Shown here: piece after piece, positions 33,383-45,770 of the stretch
Numbering within the stretch: position 1 is the stretch's first letter
How the letters are laid out: each line of letters begins with the position of its first letter
Source of the DNA: Toxonevra muliebris
Taxonomy: Eukaryota > Arthropoda > Insecta > Diptera > Pallopteridae
Length of the DNA: 64,000 bases
Assembly (NCBI GenBank): GCA_963691655.1
Contig: OY829326.1
Coordinates: 116,037,388 to 116,101,387, forward strand
Direction: 5' to 3'
The notes under the pieces: generated by a model
The model's input: only the letters and a program-made list of their open reading frames with translations
Databases searched by the model: none
What the model was told of the DNA's origin: nothing
Position numbers and translations under genes: made by a program

Positions 33383-33644
33383 AGGAGTAGCAAGTGAAAA
33401 TGGATTGGGCACACTTTATTCGCAATTTACAGTCATGTACTGGAAAGGATACCCCAAGAAAGCAGGTTAAAATGACCGGAAAGCGTTTAATGAACCTAGA
33501 AATCTTCAAATCGTAAATGGTGGAGAGAACTGAAGACAGTATTCGACGACCGATCAACAATCTGAGGTCGTACAATTTCCTACAGATACAACTCAAATTT
33601 TTTCTCATTTGATTGTAATTATTGGTTTCCCCCTTCTTTTCTTA

Positions 33645-34190
33645 TAGTGCGGACACACGAGAGTGCAGTTCCTTGAAATTCTGTATTTCAAATTTAGCTG
33701 GACACATGACAAAAAAGGAATTTCAAATTAGTTTTTTGACAGATTATAAGTTTGGAGATGAAGAAAAATATTTGTGTGTGTGTTTTGTGCAAATAAAAAT
33801 AAATAAAAATGTTGCCTTTCAATTGGATTTGGACACCAAGAATTTATATATTGTAACAATTATGGAAAATTGGAGGAATAGCAATGAGTTACTCTCCGAC
33901 TCTATTATTTTAATTTTACGCTTAATAAATATTACAAGAGCAGCTGTTATGAAAGCAAAATCCAAAATGTCAAAGGAAATGTAATAATTCTTAAATTTTT
34001 CCTGTTTTTTACAACCTTGCGTTTGAGGGTTGCTAGTTAATTTCTTTATTGCAGACGTATTTTAATGAAATGAGACTGAAATTCATTTGACTTTCATTTG
34101 ACACTTTTTGTATGGCGAAATTCTGCATTTCAAACGCATCTCAACGAAATGTTAAATTTGCCTGAAATGAACTCTCGTGTGTCCGCACTA
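33645..34190 (+). mobile_element. 546-bp TTA-flanked MITE with a 120-codon open frame
   Basis: The termini are TAGTGCGGACACACGAGAG in both orientations (33645-33663 and 34172-34190), flanked by TTA on each side (33642-33644, 34191-34193). TWA 3-bp duplications point to PIF/Harbinger, although the end sequence is not one I recognise. A plus-strand frame is open from within the left repeat to 33984 (120 codons including the flank), with pieces such as GHMTKKEFQISFLTDYKFGD. It matches no transposase I know and may be chance. A relative of its right half lies at 54790-55050. Confidence 0.7.
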
Positions 34191-34193
34191 TTA

Positions 34194-37100
34194 GTTCCCT
34201 CACCCACAAATACTGCCAAACACTCATCGTTTCGAATAAATCAAGAGGGAAAGAAATTTTGTTGTTGAGAAATCGATAAAAGTAGCCAGATCTAGCAACC
34301 AAATTGCTGAGTTAGCAATACTTGCTATAATACCATCCAGTTCCCTCCACTTCTTCTCATTTGTGCTCACTCGTGGAGTTTTACTAAAGTATAGTTTTTA
34401 GATTCAAGAAATCTCAGACCGCAATTGAAAAGCATATCATAACCAATAAAAAGTTTGCTAAAAAAAATTTACTAAAAAAGTTTGTAAACTTAAATTAGCA
34501 CATTATGATGACTGACACAAATACTTTTTCCTTTATTTCATTATATTATTGCAAATATTCGCAAGCACAAAAAAAAAAAAAAATAAATAAAAATAAAAAA
34601 AAAGAATTGCGAAATAAAATTTTCTCTTTAAATTCAATTACGTCAAAGTAGAATTTTTCTTTTGTTAGTTTCTTTATTGTTATATACGGCTGTTGTTGTT
34701 GGAGTATTGTGGCGCCCATTATTATTTGACATGGGTATTTCACTTACGTAAATATGCAAGCAGATATTTGTGAGCGTGTATGCGTATACTACATAGGAAT
34801 ATTTTAAATTAAAAAAAAAAAAAACCAATGAAAAACTAAATGCATTTTACTTAAAACTTTTCAGAAAGAGGATAAAATAAATACATATATTGTAAGCACC
34901 TAGAACAGGCGGGAGGGATTGAGCTCAAACTCGCCCTTTAACTCTGAGCAGGAAGGTCACTGTGACAAGTTACTACTGCTACTTTGAACTGCGTATTATT
35001 TTGATATCGAGGTGACAAATTGTCAAAAAGTCGGTAAAGATACGAATTTTTCTTTTCATTTCATGATTAAAAAAACAAATTAAGTTTTTTTCTTTTGTGC
35101 GTTAACGAGAAAAAATTTTCTGTTTCATTTTTAATTTTCATTAAGTTTAAGAAATACTTAAAAATGTGTGCTTATAATTATATTCTCTCTTTGTGTAAAT
35201 GGGATGGGGGTGGGGGAACTTACAAAGAAAGGCCTTGCCCTCTCCTCCCCTAACATCACACAATACTTAATGTTTCTTCGTTTTGTATCATTCGAGGTAA
35301 GTAGTAAGTAAATTTTCAATGTTCTTGTTGTTGTTCTTGGTATTATAATTATTTGTCGCTATTGTCGATGTTGTTGTTGTTGTAATGGTTGCTATTATTA
35401 CCACATAAGGCCAAGGTTGCCATCATTTCCTATAATACCGAGTATTTATGCCTCCATTCTTTATTCGCCTCCCCCTCCACTTTTGGTTGTTTTTGCATAT
35501 GACGCGCGTAATTATTTTATTCCATTTAATTATCTTTTTTTTTTTTTTTTTTACTTAAAAGTTTATTCAATTGTTTTTTTTTTTTTTTTCTTTTTCATTG
35601 TAAAATTTCTTTGAAAATAAATAAAAATTAAATAGAGTGGCGTAAAATTTAAAATTTTCCATTAATTTTCTGGTCGTTTTTGTATGATACGTAGGAACTC
35701 TAAGGTTGATGTTGTTGTTGCTATAGCTAGTTATGGCTTAAATGCCATTTTCGTAGCTTCTAAACTTTTGACATTTAATTTTTTGTTTTATTCGCTTGTT
35801 ATTTTTGTTTAATATTATACTATATGGGTATGTACGCGTTTGAGAAGGGAGAAAGTCTATGTCTGCGCCTAAAAGTATACTTTTGTTTTTAATTAAAAGT
35901 TATATCCTTGCCTGTTGTTTTTGTTGTATTTTTTTTTTTTTTTTTTTGTCTATGCATTATTTTCTTGCTGTTATTGTTGCTGTTTATGCTGTTCTCGCGT
36001 TTCTTTTTTAGGTTATGTAATTAATTTTAATTGGTATGTTGAGAGAAAAAATGAAAGTTTCATAATTTCTTTTCTTTCTTTTTTTTTTTCTGCTGCAATA
36101 TGTGACGACAAAAAGTTTTTAAAATTATTATTTTTAGAAACAGAAACAATGCTAAGAAAATTTTCGTTTAATTTAATTTCTAAGCTTAACAAATAAAAAA
36201 AAATTTAATATAAGAGCATGGCAACGTCTGGCTTTCGTTATGGAGTAAAAATTTTTAAATGTCGAACTTATTGCCGAATTTCTTATTCATAAATAACTGT
36301 ATTCCCAATTAGTAGCTTATTTGTTATAGCAAAATTTTGAAAATTAATAAAATATTCCATCGTTGTTGATAAAAGGCAAAAAATTTGATTGAAGACATTG
36401 CACGATTCTTTTGGTTAATGATTAACCGTTGAACCACCGAGTGCCAGTTGGTTTTAAACTTGTATTTAACTTGATTGCCAAAGCTAAACTACGATCAGTC
36501 TTTCCCTTGAAATGATTTATAAAGTTCAAGACGTGATATTTGTCAACCAAAGAATAGGAACTATTTCGCTGTATGCAAGACCACCAAATTAAAATTATTA
36601 ATTTTTACCTCGCACAGTACTTCAGGTGTTGATAAAAATCAAAAAAATTTGTATCACCGATCTTGTATTAAAACCTCAACTGACTGTGCTAGTTGAAGTC
36701 AATTTTCGAGTGAGATGCTATTGGTCACCACGCTGCTTAACCTTATTTCATCAGATCTTATTCTTAATCAGCTTTCAGAGTTCTTAATAAAACTCTAACC
36801 TATTAAAAAATCTTTAAAAAACGAAACAGTTACTTGTTGATGTCAAATTCAGATTCAAGTGCACTGGCTGGCTCTAAATCATTTTAATTAGCAATATCAT
36901 TAAATAATAAATAAAAAACAAATATTGTTATACATACAAATATTGAAAGAAAATTAAAAAGAAACTTACTTATAATTTAGAACAAAACTGCTAAATTTTA
37001 CAAGCTTGTAAACAAATGAAAGGCGTCAATACTGTAAACAACTTCTGCGAAAGCGCTGCTACTTTAAGTTTAAAAACCTTTGTCGTTTTTATGCTGTTGT

Positions 37101-37500
37101 TTGTATATAGCTTGGGGATAATTAACATGATTGTGCTAACAAAATCAAGGTGACAAGTAAACAAACGCAAATCTCGTCTAAATAAAACCAGCAAATATGT
37201 ACTAAACGCTTACAATAAAACGTCACAAGAGACGACAGAATAAGACGGAATAACGTCAAACGTTTTAGCAAGAAATGAATAAACAAATAAATTAATTAAT
37301 TGCAATATTATTATAATGTTTTTAAGGCAATAAAATAAAATAAAATGACTGACGCGACAACATAAAGAGAAATCCACAAAGTTACCAAAAAAACGAAAAA
37401 CAAAATTAAACACATACAAACTAATTACAAATACAGTGAGTATTTAATTGTAACAATAATAACAGCAGGAACAACAACAGTGGGTATAATCAGCAATCAG
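34194..37500. other. AT-rich non-coding DNA with poly-T and TTG tracts
   Basis: Poly-T runs lie at 35529-35551, 35574-35590 and 35932-35947, and TTG repeats at 35327-35380 and 35711-35721. At 34905-34985 a moderately GC-rich piece has a weak B-box-like AGTTTGAGCTCAATCC on the minus strand and may be a SINE relic. No gene was recognised. Confidence 0.45.
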
Positions 37501-37502
37501 AC

Positions 37503-37532
37503 ATACACACACACACACACGCACACGCACAC
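37503..37532. repeat. (AC)n microsatellite
   Basis: ACACACACACACACAC is followed by GCACACGCACAC. It is a simple repeat. Confidence 0.9.
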
Positions 37533-37557
37533 ATTTTAAGTAAGTACCCAGTCGGAA

Positions 37558-37593
37558 ACAAAGCACTCCAAAAGGCCTTTTAAAGTGCTTTGT
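37558..37593. repeat. 36-bp near-perfect palindrome
   Basis: ACAAAGCACTCCAAAAGG followed by CCTTTTAAAGTGCTTTGT pairs except for CC against AA. It sits 15 bp inside a AAGTACCCAGTCGGA motif whose inverted near-copy (TCCGATTGGGTACTT) is at 38743-38757. Confidence 0.7.
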
Positions 37594-38951
37594 GCAAAGC
37601 AAAAAGGTCTTTGCTTCACCATTACTTACCATTACGTTTTTTACATTGCATGTCCTAGGCGATCAGCACAAGAGCGCATAGTAGAATGAGAGCCGTACAG
37701 CAGCAATAGCAGTGCTCTCTTTTCTTGCAGACTGCCACACTCTTTTCTTGCAGACCTATAATCTCTTTACTCCATTTAACCTCCGCAGTAAGGCTAAGCA
37801 AAGCAATACATTTTTCAAACGCAGCAAGCAGTGAGACAAAGTAAGGTACCGAAAATACAAACAACAAATACGATGGTCGTATTATCATTCTCTTGCTCTG
37901 TTTCATTTGCAAGCAGCAATTGAAGTGTATACTGCTTTGCTTTATTGTGGAGTTTAAATGGAGGAAGAAATTTGTTTTGTTAAAATGAATTATACGTGCA
38001 CACAAAAATCATGTTTTTTCACTTTAAATTTTTATTAATATTATAGAAAAAATTTTACAAATTAAGTATTATATACTGACAAAAAAAAAAATAACATTCT
38101 TCCTTCCACTTTTTTCAATCGTTTCACTTTAGGTTTTTTTTTGATCATCTCATTTGAAGTGCCTGCTACTGATATCCGCAATCTATTATATAAATATAAA
38201 TATATTTTCTGTATTTTTTATACATTTCATAAATAAGCATTTTTATACAAACCTTTTAATATTTTTGTTAGCACACATGTTTTTAATATATCCGCACGCG
38301 ATGTAACCGGCAAGAAATTAAAATGAAAGAACGATGGAACAAAAACCAAAAGAGTAACAGAAAAAGTGTATTAACCTTATTTATGCATTTGGGTCAATTT
38401 GACACGATTAGGAGTTTTAAAGATCTGCAAATATACAATGCATTGTGCAAATATGAAACCAAAAGCAATAAAATTTGAACGCAGAGGTCGGGTTAATCGA
38501 TTTGATACACAAATGTTGAATACAGAGAGGCAATAATACGAGCATCAAATACGAAGTTTAACTTATGATGTTCGTATCATCGTTCTCTTGCATTGTCGCA
38601 GTGAAGCAGCAGATAACACGTATAGTGTTTTATTCAGACTTCAACCAAAAGAGAAGACTTCATAAAAAACTGCTTCAGAATAAGGTATAATGGAGTAAAA
38701 AAAAGGTCTTTTATTTCACTCCTCTGAAAAGTACTTTCATTTTGTCCGATTGGGTACTTGGTATACGTAAACGCAACAACAGCAATATGAATGAGATTTT
38801 GTGGAAATTCGCTCGTGACTTGTGAAGCATTTCTGTATGATATGATTGCCATCTCTAGTGAAGTGAGCGAATGTATTGAGGAGTAAAAGAGACGCAAAAA
38901 AAAAACGGTAACAAAAATTTGTATCGAAAATTAGCACTTTTAATGCTTCAC
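37594..38951. other. Unassigned DNA, possibly a decayed inverted-repeat element
   Basis: A TTTTCTTGCAGAC doublet lies at 37717-37755. Similar phrases occur at 37865-37895 and 38547-38592 (AAATACGA, then TCGTAT.ATC.TTCTCTTGC) in direct orientation. No coding sequence was recognised. Confidence 0.3.
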
Positions 38952-38959
38952 ATGCATAC

Positions 38960-39789
38960 CAGTGATGAAATTTTCAAATTTAAAATTGTACCTAATTTAC
39001 CAAACAAATTGTACCTAAATGAGCATGAATGTACCTAAAATAGTATACTTCATTGGTTCATCGGTTTTGTAACAAATTTAATTTTCATTTAAAAGTTAAC
39101 AATTAAAAAAAGTAACCAAAACATGAAAACAATACTCGTTGTATAACTATTGTAATTCATTCTCATTGATCATATTCCATAAAATAAATAAAATTGTTTG
39201 TATAGAAATAACAGCAGTATATAAATTAGGTTTAAACATCTGGATGAACACAAGGAGAAAAATAATTTTTAAATCTGATAATATCTAAAGACCCCACATT
39301 GGTCATGAAAGTTCCGAAATTTTTATCATAATTTTCTATTTTTCAAAAACTTTCAGCCAAGATTTGTTGCAAAGCTTAGAGCTCTAATTTAACAGTTTAT
39401 AAAAGGAAACATACATAATGCAAAAATGGTTTTTGAAATCAAAAATTGTTTATTAGTAGGTTCAAAGTCGTAAGAAACTTACATTTCATAAAATTTTTGC
39501 TAAATTTCAAAAATCTTCTTATGACTTTGACCCTCTTTTGCCATCAATAAACTTTATTCAATTTGGAAAATTATTTTGCAATATTTTTCCCTTTATAAAC
39601 AGCAATATGAGAGCTGTGAGCTTTGAAGTTAAGTAATACTGTACAGGTAAAATATTTTTTTTGTTTTTTGTAATTAAGTGTTAAATTCAAGTGACAAATT
39701 GTACCTAAAATGTGCGAATTGTACCAATTGTACCTTGTAGTTCGAAAAAGTTGGAAAAAGGTACAATTGTACCTACTTTTTCATCACTG
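38960..39789. mobile_element. 830-bp hAT element (non-autonomous) with perfect 8-bp duplication
   Basis: The ends are CAGTGATGAAA and TTTCATCACTG, an 11-bp perfect terminal inverted repeat. The 8-mer ATGCATAC flanks both sides exactly (38952-38959 and 39790-39797). This combination defines hAT. Both subterminal regions contain several copies of ATTGTACCTAAA or its reverse (38987-39050 and 39690-39770), the kind of repeats hAT transposases bind. No transposase frame exists inside, so mobility would depend on an enzyme encoded elsewhere. The intact duplication and termini suggest a fairly young insertion. Confidence 0.92.
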
Positions 39790-39797
39790 ATGCATAC

Positions 39798-41589
39798 CCG
39801 AATGTATGTATGTATTTCGAAAAAGTATCAATGAAAACGCGATTTTCGATTTAAACCGACAGCAAACAGACGAAAAGACAGACAGACAATTGAACTAAAT
39901 TGTTATAATTATATGTTTTAAAGGTCAATTAGCTAGATAAAGGTCACAGATTAAAAAAATTCCCTGCTTATAGAGCATAAACAGCAAGTACATAGACACT
40001 ACCTTAATTTGTTACATTAGTTGCGCTTACTCAAAGCATGACATGACAATGACAATGACGTTGCGAGTTGCAATATTATTCTATTGTAAACTATAATATG
40101 ATCTCAAAATTATATTCATATGTATGCATGTCTGTATGTGCATTGTTTGAATTTCGAAAAACGTGCTAGAAAATCACTGACTGGCATTATTTACTCAATT
40201 TATCCAACCTCTAACAATTTGCAACAATTTTACGCTATTTTGATTTTTCATACTTTTCTTTTAAATCTTATGATATCACGTCAATTTTCAGTTTGACGGT
40301 TTCTGTTTCTCAGTCATAAAATTATAATAATTGTAAATGTCTATGCCATGCAAATTTATGTAGTCGAACTAATGTACATATGTAGTATTGGCATAACAAA
40401 TTTTTATTTTATTTATTGTTTACATGCAATACAAAGGTATTTAAAATATTTAACATTTTGTTTTTTCTCATCACATTTTAATGAATGGGTCAAATCGTAT
40501 CGATTATTAGCATTTACAATGACTATAAAGTTGAGCTACAATCTAAGCTGTTCAAAAACACTTACGCCTAGTTTTCACAGTGTTAAATTCAATCAAATTC
40601 GCCAGCATGTTGGCAAATTTCATATGGTAAATTCTCTCTTTTTCTCTCTTTGATGGCAAATATGACATAGTGAAAACCTGAAAACCAGCATTACTATAAT
40701 GTAGGAGAGACCGAGGCGAAGACGGTCATCTACCAATATTTTTTTTTGATAATTTCAGATAATGCAATTACATAGAAAAATTTGTTTTCAAAATTTTTTG
40801 GAAATGTAAAAAAGTAGCCCAGGGTAAAGTTGATCTTGTGACACTTGGGTTAAGTCGGGGCAAAGTTTGTCACCGATTTGTTAGTGTATTAAGTTATATG
40901 AAACGGAGGAAAGTCAGCCACTGTTTTTTTTTTTTTTGTGAAGTGAAACTTCTTTAGCGAGGGTAAATCGAAAATTTTGCAACGGAAATCGCGTTGTTAT
41001 TGCACTCATACGAAACTAATAAGAAACGAAGTTAAACTGTTCTTAGTGTTTAGCGAACGAAGTCATATGGAGATCGGCTATATACATACAATCATGCAGA
41101 GAGTCGACTCCTCGCAGTTTTATCTAATGTGCTTTATTGAGAGAGCTTGATTGTTAGTTAGATAGTTGCTTTCCTCTCATATATTATATACGTGTACACG
41201 GTCGTATTTGTGCTGATAAGTGTAGAAAGTATCAACAGAAAAAAACTTTTAGAAAATAAAAAGAGGTCACGTGAAAAACCTCGTTTGTGTTGCCTTCTTT
41301 ATTTATTTTGTCGTGTTTTTTACCATGGAGGGAGGTTTGAATTTTTATACTTTTACTGTCCAATATTGGAATATTATTTAATGGTGCAGCAAAGAAAAAA
41401 ACCTTAATCCTTATATAAACAATCAGATTTAATAGCTTCTACTTAACCTGAAAATCTCCCCCGTAGATCCATTATTCGTTGTTGTTGTTAGTTTTTGGTT
41501 CAGAAAAAAATTTTGATGAGAATACCTTTTCTAAAATTTGCAATATAACAATGTAGGTCCGATTTTTTCAATATTTTGCAGAAAATCAA
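39798..41589. other. AT-rich DNA; short inverted-repeat candidate at 40569-40681
   Basis: CTAGTTTTCACAGTG at 40569 and the reverse complement of 40667-40681 (CAGGTTTTCACTATG) could bound a 113-bp MITE, but no duplication is visible. A TTTTTTTTTTTGTGAAGTGAAACTTCTTT-like stretch at 40925-40955 resembles 59803-59829. No gene was recognised. Confidence 0.3.
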
Positions 41590-42180
41590 GTGACTGATTT
41601 TACCCCTGCAGGAAGAGGGCTAGAATATTTTTGCGGTAAGATATGCCTGTCGTAAGAGGCGACTAAAATACCCTACAGATGTGGAGGGCATCATAAAGCT
41701 TTATCCCATCCTGATGAATTGGCGCTGCTTTAGTTTGCAATGAGACAATGCCATCTCGCCAGATCGGTTAAAGCCATTAGGCGCAGCCCAAAAGAAAAAA
41801 TAAATACCAGGGAGAACCAGGCGTCTCCCGCGTTTATACGAAACGTCACACGAAGCATAAGCTTAAACTCCCGCCTATAAAAACTTGCTGTCGCACTTGT
41901 TCCAGACGCCTCTTTATCCCGCTGCCAGATCATTTATGGCTCTCCCGGCTAACCGAAGTTGGCGATTGGAAAGTGTCAGTTTTTAAGCCTGAAACGTAGG
42001 TACCAGGGTGTCAGTGGCCCTGCCTTACAGCGGTGGTAATGAATCAGACCGACAAAAAAAATCAGACGGCCTTCAGAAGAAATACTTAACTGTGGTTCCG
42101 GGAGGAGATTTCCGTCGGAGGAGAGAAGATGTTTAGCGGGTGGAAATCTCGCACTGACTTCAGCTTTCAACGCTTTCACT
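41590..42180. mobile_element. GC-rich transposon-like block of unknown family
   Basis: This block is near 48-50% GC, far above the flanks, and begins near GCCTGTCGTAAGAGGCGACT (41647-41666), a phrase I associate with untranslated regions of dipteran non-LTR elements. That association is from memory. There is no continuous reading frame. Both edges fall abruptly back to AT-rich sequence. Confidence 0.4.
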
Positions 42181-42980
42181 CCTTGTTAAAAAAAACCCAG
42201 ATAGCATCCGATTTTGCTCCAGAAAATTTCGAATTAAACATTTTGTATGTCTAAAATCAAAGTTTTCTAGACTAATAAAACAAATAAAAATTAGTCAAAA
42301 CCTCTTTTCTAATTCATTGTTACAAATGACTCGCTTTTGAATATATCTATTTTATTTGGGTTTCAAGAATAATTTCCTAGGTTTTTACCTACCCATTAGA
42401 ATATAATTCATTTCGTTTGATTTAGAAAATGGATAACTTTGCTGAAGTATACAATTCAAATAGTTGTACAGCGGTTTTTGCAGTAGACTAAGTCTAGATA
42501 CGATAATGCGAAGTATGTATTCACCGGTGAATTTCTTGCCGCTTAAAATCATTAATGGATGAACAATCTCCAATCCAATACTAACAGCAGATTACTTCAG
42601 TACCGGTTAAGGTAAGTAGATCGATGATACTCACAGAACTATAAAAAATTCAGAACCTCTTGGTTTTTTTTATATATATGCATGCTATCCCGCCTGTAGT
42701 TACCTACAATGTAGAAAATGTTCTCAGATATTTCTCTGAGCTCCTTTTAGCAGAATGAAAAAGTGTTTCATAAGTGAATGGATTTTTCATTTCTTTCACT
42801 GTTCATTTAGCCTGGATCCCTAATAAGATATTCGCTTACTATATCTCCTAATTTACTAAAGAGCCCTTTGCACTACCAGACAGTTGGAATACAACCATAA
42901 AAAGTTTGATGACTGGATGGGATGACGAGTTTAGGAGCTTTGGAAAATTGTAAAGCAATTACAAATATGGAAAGATCCCT
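42181..42980. other. Unassigned AT-rich DNA
   Basis: Nothing was recognised in this stretch. Confidence 0.35.
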
Positions 42981-42984
42981 TTAA

Positions 42985-43461
42985 CCCTTCGGAGGGCGCG
43001 CCGCGGCAAATTAACCTGCAAATTGTTTATTTTGTGTTTTTAAAATACAAATCATAGTAGCCGACTACTGCCACTCAAGTGACTTTGTAAGTTTTGAGAT
43101 GCAGCGGGGTTTACCGTTAGCCGTTGGTTTCTGCGTTACATCGTTTAGCTGCTATTTGTGTTTGAAAATTGGTATCTCGTTTTTGCGGCTAATTTGCCGT
43201 GGCGCGCCCTCTCGAGTAACAAAAAAATTCAAGGGTAGCTTAATGAAAATTTTTCAAAGTCAAAATGATGACAAATAAACATTTAAAAATAAATGCTTAA
43301 AATATATTTAAATATCACTAGAAAGCAATAAATTTTTTAATTTTAATGATTTTTTGCTATTAATAAGAAAAATTGCAGTCGATACTAAGAAATTTACCTT
43401 GCGGCTAAATTGCCGCTGCGCGCCTTCTCGTGTAACTTTTCAGAGCGCGCCCTCCGAAAGG
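42985..43461. mobile_element. 477-bp TTAA-flanked MITE with GC-rich ends (piggyBac-like)
   Basis: TTAA lies at 42981-42984 and 43462-43465. The left end CCCTTCGGAGGGCGCGCC and the right end in reverse complement CCTTTCGGAGGGCGCGC are near-identical, and piggyBac termini typically begin CCC. An internal phrase GCGGCTAAATTGCCG(C/T)(T/G)GCGCGCC occurs at about 43184-43210 and 43401-43425, with an inverted relative beside the left end. The terminal module has therefore been duplicated within the element. It is non-coding. Confidence 0.85.
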
Positions 43462-43465
43462 TTAA

Positions 43466-44752
43466 TTGGAGAAAAATGTGCAGACAGTATGGAACCAAAT
43501 ACCAAATTACGACATATTCAGCGTATTAAACAACAACCACATCCTTTGAAATTGATTTAATTAAAAATACTGTTAACTTTTGCGTTAGCGCCATCTCTTA
43601 ATGTAAATATTAGATACATAGTATTTATTCTCGTGCGATCAGCTAAAGTATTTATGACATGAAAGAAAAGCGGCTATATTTGCAAATGTCTGTCAACTAT
43701 TAATATAACCTCAAAATTTGAGTGTAGTTTATTTATAAATATTATAAGTAATATAAAAATCTGCAATATCATTGCTGCTGAATATTTTATTTTTATTGCT
43801 TTTATTGTTTTTGATTTTTATATTGTTGTTGTTGTGAGGGATTTACTGACGCTATCACATATCGCACACACGCGTATTATTGTCATTTTAGTATCGTTCC
43901 GATAATGATTACATTATAAATGAGACAATTACATTTTTTTTTTTTTTTTTTTTTTTTTTGTGGGGGAATTATTTTTTTTATTTTTTTTTTGTGATTATTG
44001 CTTTTGTGATTCGTCATCGTAATTGCAATTGAAATGTTTTTTAACCAGAGATTTTTTAGTAAATTTTATATTATTGAACGCGTTTTTTTTTTTTTGGAAA
44101 CAAGCTTACAAAGCGTAAATTGCACGAAAAGAGTTCAAGGTTATTCATAGTGGGTAATTTTAAATAAATAAAAAACATACGTAATTATTTTATTTTTATT
44201 TATTTTTTGATTTGCATGAGCAATTAATTTTAAAATTAATAGTAAATACGACTGCGTAAAATCAGTGAAATACTATCAAAGTGATACATATAAATACATA
44301 CATAAACAGCAACAAATTATATTGAAATTAAAAGTTAGTCACATTTAAACGATTAGATAGGGCTAACATTGGGATTTTATTTCGGTTCAATAGTTGCATC
44401 CAATATGGGACACTATGTCACAACCTTAAACGATTCCATTTACTTTGATTTTCTTTAAAGGAGAAATGTAGTTTCTTCTTAAATTTATTTATCTGAAGCT
44501 TCAGCAGAAACTCAGTAATTAAGTAACTCTTGTGCTGACTCCAGTGTAGGGCAATACAAGTGGAACCTTTCTTGTCTGACCAGATCAAATTTTTTCGAGT
44601 ACTCGCAAAAGTTACATAATAACCCATTAAATCTATTTTTCATTTTCTTCCCTGATTTGTCGTTTTTTATTCAATATTTCTAGGTCCGGAAACCCCACAG
44701 AGTATAACCAAATGGATGTGGGTTATTTCCTTAAGAGCTTAGTACTGTTTTC
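43466..44752. other. AT-rich non-coding DNA with long poly-T
   Basis: A poly-T run of about 26 bp lies at 43935-43960, with others at 43981-43990 and 44084-44094. No gene was recognised. Confidence 0.45.
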
Positions 44753-45770
44753 GATCTTGAGACCTTGTTGCTCAGTGATTTAATTGCCCATAAAAAGCGA
44801 AGAACTCTGCTTGTAAAATACTAAAGTAATCAGGGTGTTTTTAAGTCCCCGTATTCTTTCAGTGATTTTCAGCTTAGAATTCAAAATCGTTTACGGCAAT
44901 AACCGCGTTTTCTGTTAAATATTTTTTATACGTTGTAAATATGTAGTTTATACGTGAGGTGTTAAGAACTGAGTTTCATGTGAATCCTTACCCTCAAGAC
45001 AGTAATTTATTCGATGCCAAAACAACTCCAAGATCTTAGTTAAAACCGCAAGCAAAAGATGGCGGCAGTATCCTCTCACACTGAGTGAGAAGTTCTCCTT
45101 CGTCATTAACTTGAACATGGCAACAAAACTTTTAAATCTGTTGGATATCAGAATCTTCTCTGCATTGCAATGTCTTTTTTGCCTTACCTGTCACTACTAG
45201 TGTATGCTCTTTGAACTGAGACATCAACCAGGTAGAGAATCGGGAGGCGTGAAAATGCCGTGATCTTGAGACCTTGTTGCTCAGTGATTTAATTGCCCAT
45301 AAAAAGCGAAGAACTCTGCTTGTAAAATACTAAAGTAATCAGGGTGTTTTTAAGTCCCCGTATTCTTTCAGTGATTTTCAGCTTAGAATTCAAAATCGTT
45401 TACGGCAATAACCGCGTTTTCTGTTAAATATTTTTTATTCGTTGTAAATATGTAGTTTACACGTGAGGTGTTAAGAACTGAGTTTCATGTGAATCCTTAC
45501 CCTCTAGACAGTAATTTATTCGATGCCAAAACAACTCCAAGATCTTAGTTAAAACCGCAAGCAAAAGATGGCGGCAGTATCCTCTCACACTGAGTGAGAA
45601 GTTCTCCTTCGTCATTAACTTGAACATGGCAACAAAACTTTTAAATCTGTTGGATATCAGAATCTTCTCTGCATTGCAATGTCTTTTTTGCCTTACCTGT
45701 CACTACTAGTGTATGCTCTTTGAACTGAGACATCAACCAGGTAGAGAATCGGGAGGCGTGAAAATACCGT
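44753..45770. repeat. Recent 509-bp tandem duplication (two copies)
   Basis: GATCTTGAGACCTTGTTGCT begins copies at 44753 and 45262, giving a period of 509 bp. I find only about four differences (for example TTATACGTTG against TTATTCGTTG, GTTTATACG against GTTTACACG, CTCAAGACAG against CTCTAGACAG, and AAATGCCG against AAATACCG), which is about 99% identity. The unit contains no recognisable protein or transposon end. It could be an unrecognised repeat, or a unique segment duplicated by unequal exchange. Confidence 0.95.
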
